A stretch of 64,000 bases of DNA, from contig NZ_KQ034007.1 in assembly GCF_000970755.1 (NCBI RefSeq), positions 1,885,491-1,949,490 on the forward strand, in the 5' to 3' direction. The stretch comes from Lactobacillus kimbladii (lineage in GTDB: Bacteria > Bacillota > Bacilli > Lactobacillales > Lactobacillaceae). The position numbers were made by a program, and so were the translations under genes. Below, in pieces: positions 1 to 7,845 of this stretch (positions within the stretch are counted from its first letter, which is position 1; each line of letters starts with the position of its first letter). The notes beneath the pieces were generated by a model, which ran no database searches, was not told where the DNA came from, and was given only the letters and a program-made list of their open reading frames with translations.

Positions 1-641
1 TTACGACCGATGAACAAAAGGTAATTTACATTTACGAAAAAGACAAAAAGCCTGAACCAGATAACCTCAAAGATACTGTTACTCCAAACTATCGCCAAAA
101 AGCTGCACCAGTTACTGTAAAATATCAAGACGAATTCGGTAATACTTTAGCTGAAAGCATAGTTTTAAATGGTTACGTTGGCGATGGCTATACAACTGGT
201 TCCGAGCCTGTTTTAGGCTATACTTTAAAAACTAGACCAGATAATGCCACAGGCTTCTTTAGTGCTTACCCACAAAGCGTAATTTACGTATATGCCAAAG
301 ACAATCAGGATAATCCTCAAATTAATGACGGTGATACGGGAAAGGATAAAACTGATAAAACTGATAAAACCGGAAAGTCCAATAAGATAACAGGAACCGG
401 AAATCATAAGCGTAATAATAGTGGTAAAAATAATGATAGTACCGGTAATTTAATTAACACTGACAACCATAATGGTCAAACTGCTACCAAGCTAGCAAAC
501 AATAATAATGCAAAAAAGGATGAAAAAATACCACAAACCGGATCTGATGAACATTCACAATTGGCTGCTTTGCTACTTGGTTTTATGGCAACTATTAGCA
601 GTACAGTAGGTGCTTGGTTTAATCGGAAAAAGAAAGAATAA
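1..641 (+). CDS. C-terminal part of MucBP-domain, sortase-anchored surface protein (5' end outside window)
   Basis: Open from the first base in frame 3, so only the last 212 codons are present. One complete MucBP repeat is visible (about residues 38-100 of the fragment), starting at VTVKYQDEFGN and ending at SVIYVYAK; the fragment opens with the end of another repeat (KVIYIYEK). A low-complexity Asp/Lys/Thr/Asn linker follows, with three DKT units. The end is a cell-wall sorting signal: IPQTG (Ile for the usual Leu), a hydrophobic segment and a KKKE tail. MucBP repeats bind mucin in the characterised family members; sortase A would anchor the protein to peptidoglycan. It is the first of four related surface-protein genes in a row. 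The missing N-terminus may carry BspA-type repeats like its neighbours, but that is inference. Confidence 0.9.
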   Translation, partial: TTDEQKVIYIYEKDKKPEPDNLKDTVTPNYRQKAAPVTVKYQDEFGNTLAESIVLNGYVGDGYTTGSEPVLGYTLKTRPDNATGFFSAYPQSVIYVYAKDNQDNPQINDGDTGKDKTDKTDKTGKSNKITGTGNHKRNNSGKNNDSTGNLINTDNHNGQTATKLANNNNAKKDEKIPQTGSDEHSQLAALLLGFMATISSTVGAWFNRKKKE

Positions 642-661
642 CTAAAATCAATACTAATTGC

Positions 662-706
662 AAAAATGCTTCGTGAAGTATATATCGCTTTTCGAAGTAT
701 TTTTTA
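662..706 (+). terminator. Rho-independent terminator after the first surface-protein gene
   Basis: The arms AATGCTTCG and CGAAGTATT (one G-T pair) are separated by about 19 bases and followed by a T-run. It lies 20 bases after the stop codon. Confidence 0.65.
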
Positions 707-813
707 TGTAAACATCGACTTATTTATATATTAAAAATGTTTATTTGGCCTGTAATTTATATCCTAATATACTATTTATGAACACTTTTTATATTAGTAG
801 TATAGGAAAAATT

Positions 814-2450
814 ATGAATAAACAAAAAACATTATATAGCAGTGTAGCAGTCGCAACATTGGGATTGTTTTGTATCAATTCGCAAGTTGTTCAAGCGGAT
901 AAATTACCGGAAAACTAGGTAACTAACAGCACTTTGACTAAGAAAGTTGTTAATCCTAAATCTAATTCCACTTTAGCTTCTACCAAAACAAACAATGACG
1001 CAGTTTCTGCCGATTATCTGAATAATAAATCTAATTCTGAAATTGACAATTCCGCGATTAAAAGTGAATGGAATAACTTGGAAGTTAGTTACAATAACCA
1101 TGTTTTAACAATTCACAGTGGTACTGTTACAAATCCCAAAAGAATAGCTGGTAACATTAAAGGTGTTGACACAAGCCAAATTACGAAAATCAACCTAGAT
1201 GGTAAATTATCAATTAACGGTTCGGCACTTGAGCTATTTAGTGAGCTTAATAATTTAGTAACAATTGAAAATCTCGACCAGCTTGACACAACTAACGTAA
1301 CTGACATGTCATATATGTTTGCTTCCAGCAGGCAACTAGCAAACATAACTTTCTCCAGCAAGTTCAATACGAGTATTGTCACCAATATGTCCAACATGTT
1401 TTATGACTGCCAAAGCCTTAGTGGTCTTGATTTAGCCAATTTTAAGACATCAAAAGTTGCCAATATGCAGGCAATGTTTGCGTATTGCTCAAAACTAATT
1501 AATTGAATTTGTCAAGCTTTGATACGAGCAGAGTTTATAATATGCAAAAAATGTTTACAGGTGACAAAAATCTCAAAAACCTTGATATTAGCAAATTTAC
1601 TATATCTAATGGTGTTAATACAGATGATATGTTATCTGATTTATCCAGTCTCAACACTTTAAAACTCGGTTCTAATACAGTTATTAAAAATACAGGATTA
1701 AATACACCAGTCACATGGTCATATAATGGCGAAAAGTTCTCATCAGCTGAACTAATTGAGCAATATGATGGTTCAAAACCTGGTACTTATACTGCTGTTT
1801 CAATCACGGATCCCGGTCCTAAGCCTGTTGATCCGACACCTGTTATGCCCGATCCTAAACCAAAGCCAACTCCGGTTAAACCTAACTTGTCCTCTTCATC
1901 TGTCACTGTTCATTATCAAGACGAAAATGGCAACGAAATTGCTCCAAACAAAATTATCACTGGATATGTAGGTGACGGATATGTCACTTCTGCTGCAACT
2001 GCTGCTGGCTACCTTTTGAAGGTTCGACCAAACAATGCTGTTGGTTTCTTCACCAAAAGTCCGCAAGATGTTGTTTACGTTTATACCAAGGCATCAGAAA
2101 ATGAAATTAATCAAGCAGATACCCCACCTAATACAACACCTACTGATAAAAACGGGCAGAGCTTTACTCCTGAATCTAACCCTAATTCTGAAGTAACAGG
2201 TGATAATTCCCCCGCTAAAATTACACCATCATTAAAGTCAACCAAGCTTTCTAATAATGAAAATGGTGTTAAAACTGTAGCTGCTGCTCATAAGTAAAAT
2301 ATTAAAGCTTTACCGCAGACTGGTTTATATGAAAAAAGTCGACTAGTTACCTTACTTTTCGGTAACTTAGCCATATTTATCAGTTCAATTGGAACTTGGT
2401 TTAACCGTAAAAATATTAGTTTAGATTTAGTTACATCTATTTTTCCGTGA
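814..2450 (+). pseudogene. Broken BspA-repeat/MucBP/LPQTG surface protein
   Basis: The ATG at 814 opens a convincing signal peptide (MNKQKT, then a hydrophobic core ending at VVQA), but TAG at 916-918 stops it after 34 codons. The same frame continues with four BspA-type repeats (NVTDMSYMF, IVTNMSNMF, KVANMQAMF and, after a shift, RVYNMQKMF). A one-base deletion near 1503 (AATTGAATT where AATTTGAATT is expected) moves the frame. The second part carries a proline-rich linker and one MucBP repeat, then meets TAA at 2295-2297. Just beyond, in frame, are LPQTG, a hydrophobic segment and a short positive tail ending at 2450. Signal peptide, repeats, MucBP and anchor are all still readable, so loss is recent. 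Sequencing error is possible for one lesion but unlikely for three. Translation could restart at internal codons, but the product would lack a signal peptide or anchor. Confidence 0.85.
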
Positions 2451-2538
2451 GTAAGCAAATTTTATGAATATGAGTCAAGTTTTATTTACTCGTATGATGT
2501 AAAAATTTTTTATATATACGAAATTACTTATAAAAGTA

Positions 2539-2567
2539 TTGATTTATAAGAGATATGTGTGTATACT
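2539..2567 (+). promoter_or_regulatory. Sigma-A-type promoter for the SLAP-anchored surface protein
   Basis: TTGATT, a 17-base spacer and TATACT lie about 45 bases upstream of the ATG at 2614, which has a strong GGGAGG ribosome-binding site. There is no other gene between promoter and start. Confidence 0.55.
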
Positions 2568-2613
2568 TAACTGTGAAATTATGAAATTAAGATGAAAAAA
2601 GGGAGGACAAATA

Positions 2614-4320
2614 ATGAGTAAGCACAATAATTTTTATCATAAAGGTAAAAAAATATTATTTACTAGTATGGCAGTTGCTGCCTTAAGTGTCTTAGCTACA
2701 AATCCAGTTGCAGCTAAGGCTGCCGAATCACAGGAAGAGCAACCTGTTAAGCCTGCTAACGCAAAGCCGACAATACCAGCTAATTCTGGTGATAACGCTG
2801 GCGAAGATGATTCAAATATGCTATTGCCTTCAAAATGGACTAAAGACAATTGCAGTTATGATGAAAAGACTAAGACTTTAACTATTAAAGCCGGTACAAT
2901 TGACAATGATTACAAAGTTAGTGAAGATAACCCTATCAATCCTGCCCAAATAGCTTGGAACATTGATGGTGTTGATACAGATCAAATTCAAACCATTAAA
3001 ATTGACGGTGCCGTTACTTTCAAGGGTGATGCTAGTTCCTTATTTGCCGGTTTACCAAATTTAGAGAAAATTGAGGGATTAAAGAATCTCGATACAAAAG
3101 AAGTCACTAACATGAAACAAATGTTTGCTAGTGATCCTAAATTAACTTCATTAGACCTGTCAAACTTTGACACTAGTAGTGTAACTGACATGATGGGTAT
3201 GTTCTTTGATGATGAAGCATTAAGTACTTTAGATGTATCCAACTTTAAGACAGATTTAGTAGAAGACATGTCTTATATGTTTAGTAATGATTCAAGTTTA
3301 ACTAAAATTGATGGCTTGAAAAATTTCAACACCGAAAAAGTTACTAAGATGTGGGAAATGTTTAAGGGTGATAAGGCTTTGACATCCCTAGACATTAGTA
3401 ATTTTAAGATGGCTAAACATGATGAAAACATTCAAGATAATGTTTCTGACACTAGCAAAACCGACGATAATAAAGGTACTGAAAAGCCATCTCATCAAAC
3501 ATATACCATTGATCAAGATATGTTATCAGGTATGGATAGCTTAAGTGATATTACACTTGGTGCAGGCAATATCATTAACAATTCAGGACTCCGTGGTTCA
3601 GTAGAAGAGAGTCTACAGAATGGAAAGACTACCTGGTTCTTAAAGGATAGTAAGGACAGTAAGGACAAAGGATTAAGTTCAGTAGAACTTATGCAGAAGT
3701 TTGACGGTAAAAATGATGCTACTGATTATGTAGGTGAATACACTACCACCAAACCTGCTCCAACTACACCAAATACACCTTCAACTCCAAGCACTCCAAG
3801 CACACCTTCAACTCCAAGTAATACTACTAACAACTCAGGTAACAACACATCTAATACGACTGACAAACAAAACACTAATAAGACGGATACTAATAAGCAA
3901 GATACAACTAAGCCTACTGCTGACAACAAGAAGCCAGTTAAGAATACCAAAAAAGGTGTTAAGAGAGTTGTTACCCACAACGCTTATATCTTTAACCAAA
4001 AAGGCAAGCGTGTAAAAGGTGAATACTTCGTTGGCAAAACTATTACCACTTATGGTACTAAGACCATTAACGGCAAGAAGTTCTATGCTTTAGGCAAGAA
4101 CCGTTTTGTTAAGGCTAATAATGTTACTGGCATCAACCGTAAATTAAAGCATAATGCCTTTATTTACACTAAGAAAGCTAATAACAAAGTTAAACGTTAT
4201 GGTCACAAAGTCCTTAAGAAGAATAAGAAAGTTAGAACTTACGGTGGTGCTATTAAGATGCACAATAAGTTATACTACATCGTAGGCAAGAACCAATTTG
4301 TCAAGAAAGCAAACTTTTAA
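2614..4320 (+). CDS. BspA-repeat surface protein with C-terminal SLAP (S-layer-type) anchor
   Basis: A 568-residue exported protein. Residues 1-37 form a signal peptide (basic KGKK, hydrophobic core, AKA cut site). Residues about 160-270 hold four BspA-type leucine-rich repeats of about 26 residues (EVTNMKQMF, SVTDMMGMF, LVEDMSYMF, KVTKMWEMF), a family (DUF285) found in many surface adhesins. A linker with TPS repeats and Asn/Thr/Lys-rich sequence covers about 385-450. The last 120 residues are two SLAP-type repeats (HNAYIFNQKGKR, then HNAFIYTKKANN) rich in Lys and Tyr, which in the acidophilus group attach proteins non-covalently to the wall. There is no LPXTG. The start is fixed by GGGAGG 8 bases upstream. 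It shares its ectodomain type with the genes on each side but uses another anchor, so it may be exposed or shed differently. The ligand is unknown. Confidence 0.9.
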   Translation: MSKHNNFYHKGKKILFTSMAVAALSVLATNPVAAKAAESQEEQPVKPANAKPTIPANSGDNAGEDDSNMLLPSKWTKDNCSYDEKTKTLTIKAGTIDNDYKVSEDNPINPAQIAWNIDGVDTDQIQTIKIDGAVTFKGDASSLFAGLPNLEKIEGLKNLDTKEVTNMKQMFASDPKLTSLDLSNFDTSSVTDMMGMFFDDEALSTLDVSNFKTDLVEDMSYMFSNDSSLTKIDGLKNFNTEKVTKMWEMFKGDKALTSLDISNFKMAKHDENIQDNVSDTSKTDDNKGTEKPSHQTYTIDQDMLSGMDSLSDITLGAGNIINNSGLRGSVEESLQNGKTTWFLKDSKDSKDKGLSSVELMQKFDGKNDATDYVGEYTTTKPAPTTPNTPSTPSTPSTPSTPSNTTNNSGNNTSNTTDKQNTNKTDTNKQDTTKPTADNKKPVKNTKKGVKRVVTHNAYIFNQKGKRVKGEYFVGKTITTYGTKTINGKKFYALGKNRFVKANNVTGINRKLKHNAFIYTKKANNKVKRYGHKVLKKNKKVRTYGGAIKMHNKLYYIVGKNQFVKKANF

Positions 4321-4347
4321 AAATTAAGAGATTTACTTTATAAATAG

Positions 4348-4392
4348 AAAGAACTCAACTAGTAGTTAAAACTGCTAATTGAGTTCTTTTTC
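4348..4392 (+). terminator. Strong terminator after the SLAP-anchored protein
   Basis: A 15-bp stem with one mismatch (GAACTCAACTAGTAG paired with CTGCTAATTGAGTTC) has a 6-base loop and is followed by TTTTTCT. Confidence 0.8.
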
Positions 4393-4395
4393 TAT

Positions 4396-4560
4396 GCTCA
4401 AAAATTAATAAATTTATTTAAGAGTATTGACTCTTTTTCAATATTTCTATCTAGCATCAAATTATTTATACATGCAGAAGCCATAAAATCACAAGCTATG
4501 GCCTCAGAATGTATAAATGATGTTATTAAGTTTAATGAATTGTATAATAAGGGCAATTAA
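4396..4560 (+). other. Open stretch without a start codon, possible gene remnant
   Basis: In the otherwise empty gap before the next gene, one frame stays open for 54 codons and ends at TAA. The last 30 residues look protein-like (HAEAIKSQAMASECINDVIK and onward). There is no ATG, no ribosome-binding site and no recognised domain. It may be the tail of a lost gene; chance is equally possible. Confidence 0.2.
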
Positions 4561-4620
4561 GTATAAGAAAAATATTAATCATATATATGTTTATTTTATA
4601 ATCAAGGAATGACTAGCAAA

Positions 4621-6579
4621 ATGAGCCAGAAAAAGAAACCCATGCGAACCAAAACAGCAACAATGTTTTTCAGTATTGCTACAGCAATTTTAAGTTCACT
4701 AACTGTTAACTCTATAACAGTTAAAGCAGATCCATCCCTACCCTCTTCAGCACAAATCAAGAATAAACAAACTAATAATACCAATTATGCTAATTCTAAG
4801 TTAAGGAGTAAGAAGCAACCAAACTCTCAAAGACAACTTCAGCCAAAAATTGCAGAGTCGACTGCTCCAAGTGCTACTAAATTTAAATGGGGCAATCTCG
4901 ATGTTAGCTACAATAATCATGTAATTACCATCCCAAGTGGCAGTGTGGATCAACCGGGGTCTTTAGCTCACATTAACGGCATTAATAGTGACGATGTGCA
5001 AGAAGTTAAATTTACAGGTCAACTAAAGATTGGCTCAGCTTCTGAAATGTTTAAAGACTTAACTAATTTAACTAAAATCACTGGTTTGGAAAATCTGGAT
5101 ACATCTGCTACCAGTGATATGCGGTACATGTTTGCGAATTGCCAAAATTTAACCAGCATAGCTGGCATTGATAATTTGCAGACCACCAAAGTTACTAACA
5201 TGTCTTTTATGTTTGCGGGCTGCAGTAAATTAGCTAGTCTGGACCTATCAAGTTTTAATACTGCTAATACTAGCCAGGTAGAGAGCATGTTTCAGGATTG
5301 TGAAAATTTACAGTGCATTAAGTTTTCACCTAATTTCACAATAGCCAAGGTGAACAACATAAATCGCATGTTCAGTGGGTGTTCAAGCTTAACTGCTTTA
5401 GATCTTAGTAAGTTTAATACTAGCCAAGTTAAAAAAATGATTTGGACTTTTAAGGATTGCTCCAGCTTAACCAAGTTGGATTTATCATCATTCGACACGT
5501 CTAACGTAATTGATATGAATGGAATGTTTAATAATTGTAGTAGCTTAAAAGAACTTGATCTCAGAAGTTTTGTCATAGATCCTAATATTGATAAGGGTTA
5601 TATGTTAGATGGACTCGCTAAATTAAATACCCTTAAACTAGGTAAAAGTATATATATTAATGATACGCATCTTAACACTTCAGGAACTTGGGTCAATATC
5701 GGCAATGGAAAAGAAGATGCACCACAGGCAAACAATAAATATCTGTCTGAAGACTTAATTGCCCATGCTTACGACATTCTTGGTGACACCTATATTCGAC
5801 CAGGTAATCCTATTACTGTTTCTTACTTGGATACTAGTAAAAGATCAATTGCACCCGATATTAGTTTGAAGGGCAAAATGGACGCTGATTATAAAGTGAC
5901 AACGAAGACAATTCCGGGATATATCGTAAAGAAAGTTCCAGATAATGCCACTGGGGTTTTCACTGATCAGCCGCAGAACATCGAATTTATTTATTCTGCT
6001 GACCCAGAATCCAACTCTACCATCACACCAATTAAAGCTGCAGATGTTACCGTCTCTTATCAAGATGAAAACGGCAATCAAATTGCACCTGAAACGGTAT
6101 TACAAGGAAATATGGGTGACGGCTATACTACTGGTGTTGTCGAAGTCCCGGGTTATACTTTAAAAGTAAGGCCTGAGAATGCCACCGGTTTTTTCAGCAC
6201 TGAACCGCAAAGCGTAACTTATATTTATGCTCAAAATGGCTCCCAAACTGATATCATTCCTGAAAAAAATGATCAAAACGGTCCCACAAATTCATCCAGT
6301 CATAATCCTAGTCAAAATGGTACTTCTCAAACAAATAAATCCCAAAATAAACACAAGCCACACACTAATGGTGTTATTGAGAACTATACTATTTTCAAAC
6401 CAGCTAACAACGATTCTGACCCTACAAATCCAGTACTTATCACCCACAATGACCAAGATGAAGAGCTGCCACAAACTGGCATTAATGAACATTCACAAAT
6501 AATCATGCTGCTGTTAGGCCTGTTGTCGCTCATTAGCAGCCTGCTTCCCCACTACTTTAGTAAAAAGAAAAAAGGATAA
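4621..6579 (+). CDS. BspA-repeat, MucBP-domain, LPQTG-anchored surface protein
   Basis: This is the intact member of the cluster, 652 residues from the ATG at 4621. The ATG at 4609 is also in frame, but AAGGA abuts it directly, so the second ATG (12 bases after AAGGA) is preferred. Order: signal peptide ending VKA; a short basic linker; six BspA-type repeats (about residues 150-330, e.g. KVTNMSFMF, QVKKMIWTF, NVIDMNGMF) that predict a solenoid; two MucBP repeats (about 390-460 and 470-540), the second starting VTVSYQDENGN; an Asn/Ser/Thr-rich linker; and LPQTG, a hydrophobic segment and KKKKG. Sortase would link it covalently to peptidoglycan. The family is associated with adhesion to mucus or host matrix; the actual ligand cannot be read here. 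The second MucBP is nearly the same as the one in the 5'-truncated protein at the window start, suggesting duplication. Confidence 0.9.
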   Translation: MSQKKKPMRTKTATMFFSIATAILSSLTVNSITVKADPSLPSSAQIKNKQTNNTNYANSKLRSKKQPNSQRQLQPKIAESTAPSATKFKWGNLDVSYNNHVITIPSGSVDQPGSLAHINGINSDDVQEVKFTGQLKIGSASEMFKDLTNLTKITGLENLDTSATSDMRYMFANCQNLTSIAGIDNLQTTKVTNMSFMFAGCSKLASLDLSSFNTANTSQVESMFQDCENLQCIKFSPNFTIAKVNNINRMFSGCSSLTALDLSKFNTSQVKKMIWTFKDCSSLTKLDLSSFDTSNVIDMNGMFNNCSSLKELDLRSFVIDPNIDKGYMLDGLAKLNTLKLGKSIYINDTHLNTSGTWVNIGNGKEDAPQANNKYLSEDLIAHAYDILGDTYIRPGNPITVSYLDTSKRSIAPDISLKGKMDADYKVTTKTIPGYIVKKVPDNATGVFTDQPQNIEFIYSADPESNSTITPIKAADVTVSYQDENGNQIAPETVLQGNMGDGYTTGVVEVPGYTLKVRPENATGFFSTEPQSVTYIYAQNGSQTDIIPEKNDQNGPTNSSSHNPSQNGTSQTNKSQNKHKPHTNGVIENYTIFKPANNDSDPTNPVLITHNDQDEELPQTGINEHSQIIMLLLGLLSLISSLLPHYFSKKKKG

Positions 6580-6589
6580 TTGCAAATTC

Positions 6590-6620
6590 AAAAAATCCGT
6601 CATAAGTGACGGAATTTTTT
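6590..6620 (+). terminator. Terminator closing the surface-protein cluster
   Basis: TCCGTCA and TGACGGA form a 7-bp stem with loop TAAG, flanked by A- and T-runs. Confidence 0.8.
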
Positions 6621-6688
6621 GTCTTGCATAAAAATAAACGAACCGTTTTAATAAAAGAAGAAAATTTTTAAACACAAAAGGAGTAAAA

Positions 6689-7762
6689 ATGGGACTTAAC
6701 AAACCACTTTTATTTGCGCTTAGCGATACTAAGCCTGGACCAAAAAATTTAATCACTGATGTTGCCGGCATTACCGTTGGCCACAAGACGATTGTCACTG
6801 ACAGACTCAGAACTGGTGTCACTGTAATCAATCCTTGCCCGGACAATATCTTTCGCGAAAAAATGCCGGCCGCTACACATGTAATTAACGGCTTTGGCAA
6901 AAGCACAGGACTTGTTCAAGTTAACGAACTGGGCACAATTGAAACACCCCTGGTTTTGACCAATACACTCAGTGTCGGTACCGCCTCAATGGCTTTAGTC
7001 AAAAGAATGCTGGCTGAAAATCCTGAAATTGGCCTTTCCACTGGTAGTGTCAATCCGATCATTATGGAATGCAATGACAGCTCAATTAATCATATACGCG
7101 ATCTAGGCGTCACTGAAAACGATGTCAACGATGCTTTTGCCGCTGCAGCAACTGATTTCGCTGAAGGCGGAGTTGGTGGCGGTACAGGTATGCGCTGCTA
7201 TGAACTTAAGGGCGGCATTGGTTCTGCTTCAAGACAAGTCGAGATTGACGGCAAGAACTTTACAATGGGCGCGCTAGTCATGTCCAATTTTGGCCTCAGT
7301 GCTGATTTGAACATTTATGGTCATGCCATTGGTAAAAAGTTTGTGGATAACAAAGACAGTAAGGAAAAAGGCAGTATTATCACAATAATTGCTACCGATA
7401 TTCCGTTCAACTCAAGACAATTAAAACGCATTGCCAAACGTTCCGGTATCGGCATCACACGCAGCGGCTCATTTAGCGGCAACGGCAGTGGCGAGATTAC
7501 TCTGGCTTTTTCTACTGCTAACCGTGTAAGTCATTTCCCTGACCATGAATTAAGCACGATTCAGGCAATTACTGATGACAAAATTGACCGCTACTTTAGG
7601 ATTACGGTAGATATTGTGCACGAAGCCATTCTCAGTTCTTTGGCTCATGCCCAAACAACGCCCGACCGTGACGGCAAGCCAATGTTATGCTTAAAAGATG
7701 CCCTATTGCAACTGGACGATGATAAAGAAGCGCTGCAGCTAATTGCGGACTTAGGATTTTAA
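6689..7762 (+). CDS. P1 family peptidase (DmpA/BapA type, peptidase family S58)
   Basis: A 357-residue cytoplasmic protein with no signal peptide. Family S58 enzymes are N-terminal-nucleophile aminopeptidases that release D- or beta-amino acids from short peptides after self-cleavage. Hallmarks are an early ITDVAGITVGH, the glycine-rich GVGGGTGM (161-168) and KGGIGSASR (174-182), and ALVMSNFG (195-202), where Ser199 aligns with the residue that becomes the nucleophile after self-cleavage. The start has AAGGAG about 8 bases upstream. It stands alone between the surface-protein terminator and the DexB-like gene, so context gives no substrate. The physiological substrate of lactobacillar members is not established; muropeptides or milk peptides are guesses. 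Confidence 0.85.
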   Translation: MGLNKPLLFALSDTKPGPKNLITDVAGITVGHKTIVTDRLRTGVTVINPCPDNIFREKMPAATHVINGFGKSTGLVQVNELGTIETPLVLTNTLSVGTASMALVKRMLAENPEIGLSTGSVNPIIMECNDSSINHIRDLGVTENDVNDAFAAAATDFAEGGVGGGTGMRCYELKGGIGSASRQVEIDGKNFTMGALVMSNFGLSADLNIYGHAIGKKFVDNKDSKEKGSIITIIATDIPFNSRQLKRIAKRSGIGITRSGSFSGNGSGEITLAFSTANRVSHFPDHELSTIQAITDDKIDRYFRITVDIVHEAILSSLAHAQTTPDRDGKPMLCLKDALLQLDDDKEALQLIADLGF

Positions 7763-7763
7763 T

Positions 7764-7780
7764 CAGATACCGGTAACATT
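7764..7780 (+). promoter_or_regulatory. MalR-type operator candidate upstream of the DexB-like gene
   Basis: AGATACCGGTAACA is a near-palindrome with central CG, matching TGATAnCGnTAACA at all but the first base. The same pattern recurs upstream of mapA and of the GH13 gene starting at 21406. It lies 23 bases upstream of a TATAAT at 7803-7808, where a repressor would block RNA polymerase. Confidence 0.55.
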
Positions 7781-7818
7781 AATTCTCATTATTTTGCAGT
7801 GTTATAATTAACTGATAA

Positions 7819-7832
7819 TGTTAGCGATTGCA
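7819..7832 (+). promoter_or_regulatory. cre-like site (CcpA) at the DexB-like gene
   Basis: Read on the minus strand it is TGCAATCGCTAACA, 13 of 14 positions of the cre consensus TGWAANCGNTNWCA. It sits just after the TATAAT -10 box and against the ribosome-binding site, a position typical of carbon catabolite repression. Confidence 0.55.
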
Positions 7833-7845
7833 AAGGAGAATTAAG

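Noticed and set aside
914-920. Recoded TAG (readthrough or unusual amino acid)
   Set aside because: The same gene also has a frameshift and a second stop, so simple decay explains it.
3770-3825. Short tandem repeats, CRISPR-like at first sight
   Set aside because: They encode TPS repeats of a linker in frame, without spacers.
3726-3980. Hydrophobic minus-strand ORF opposite the SLAP-protein linker
   Set aside because: It is the reverse reading of the TPS/Asn/Thr-rich linker.
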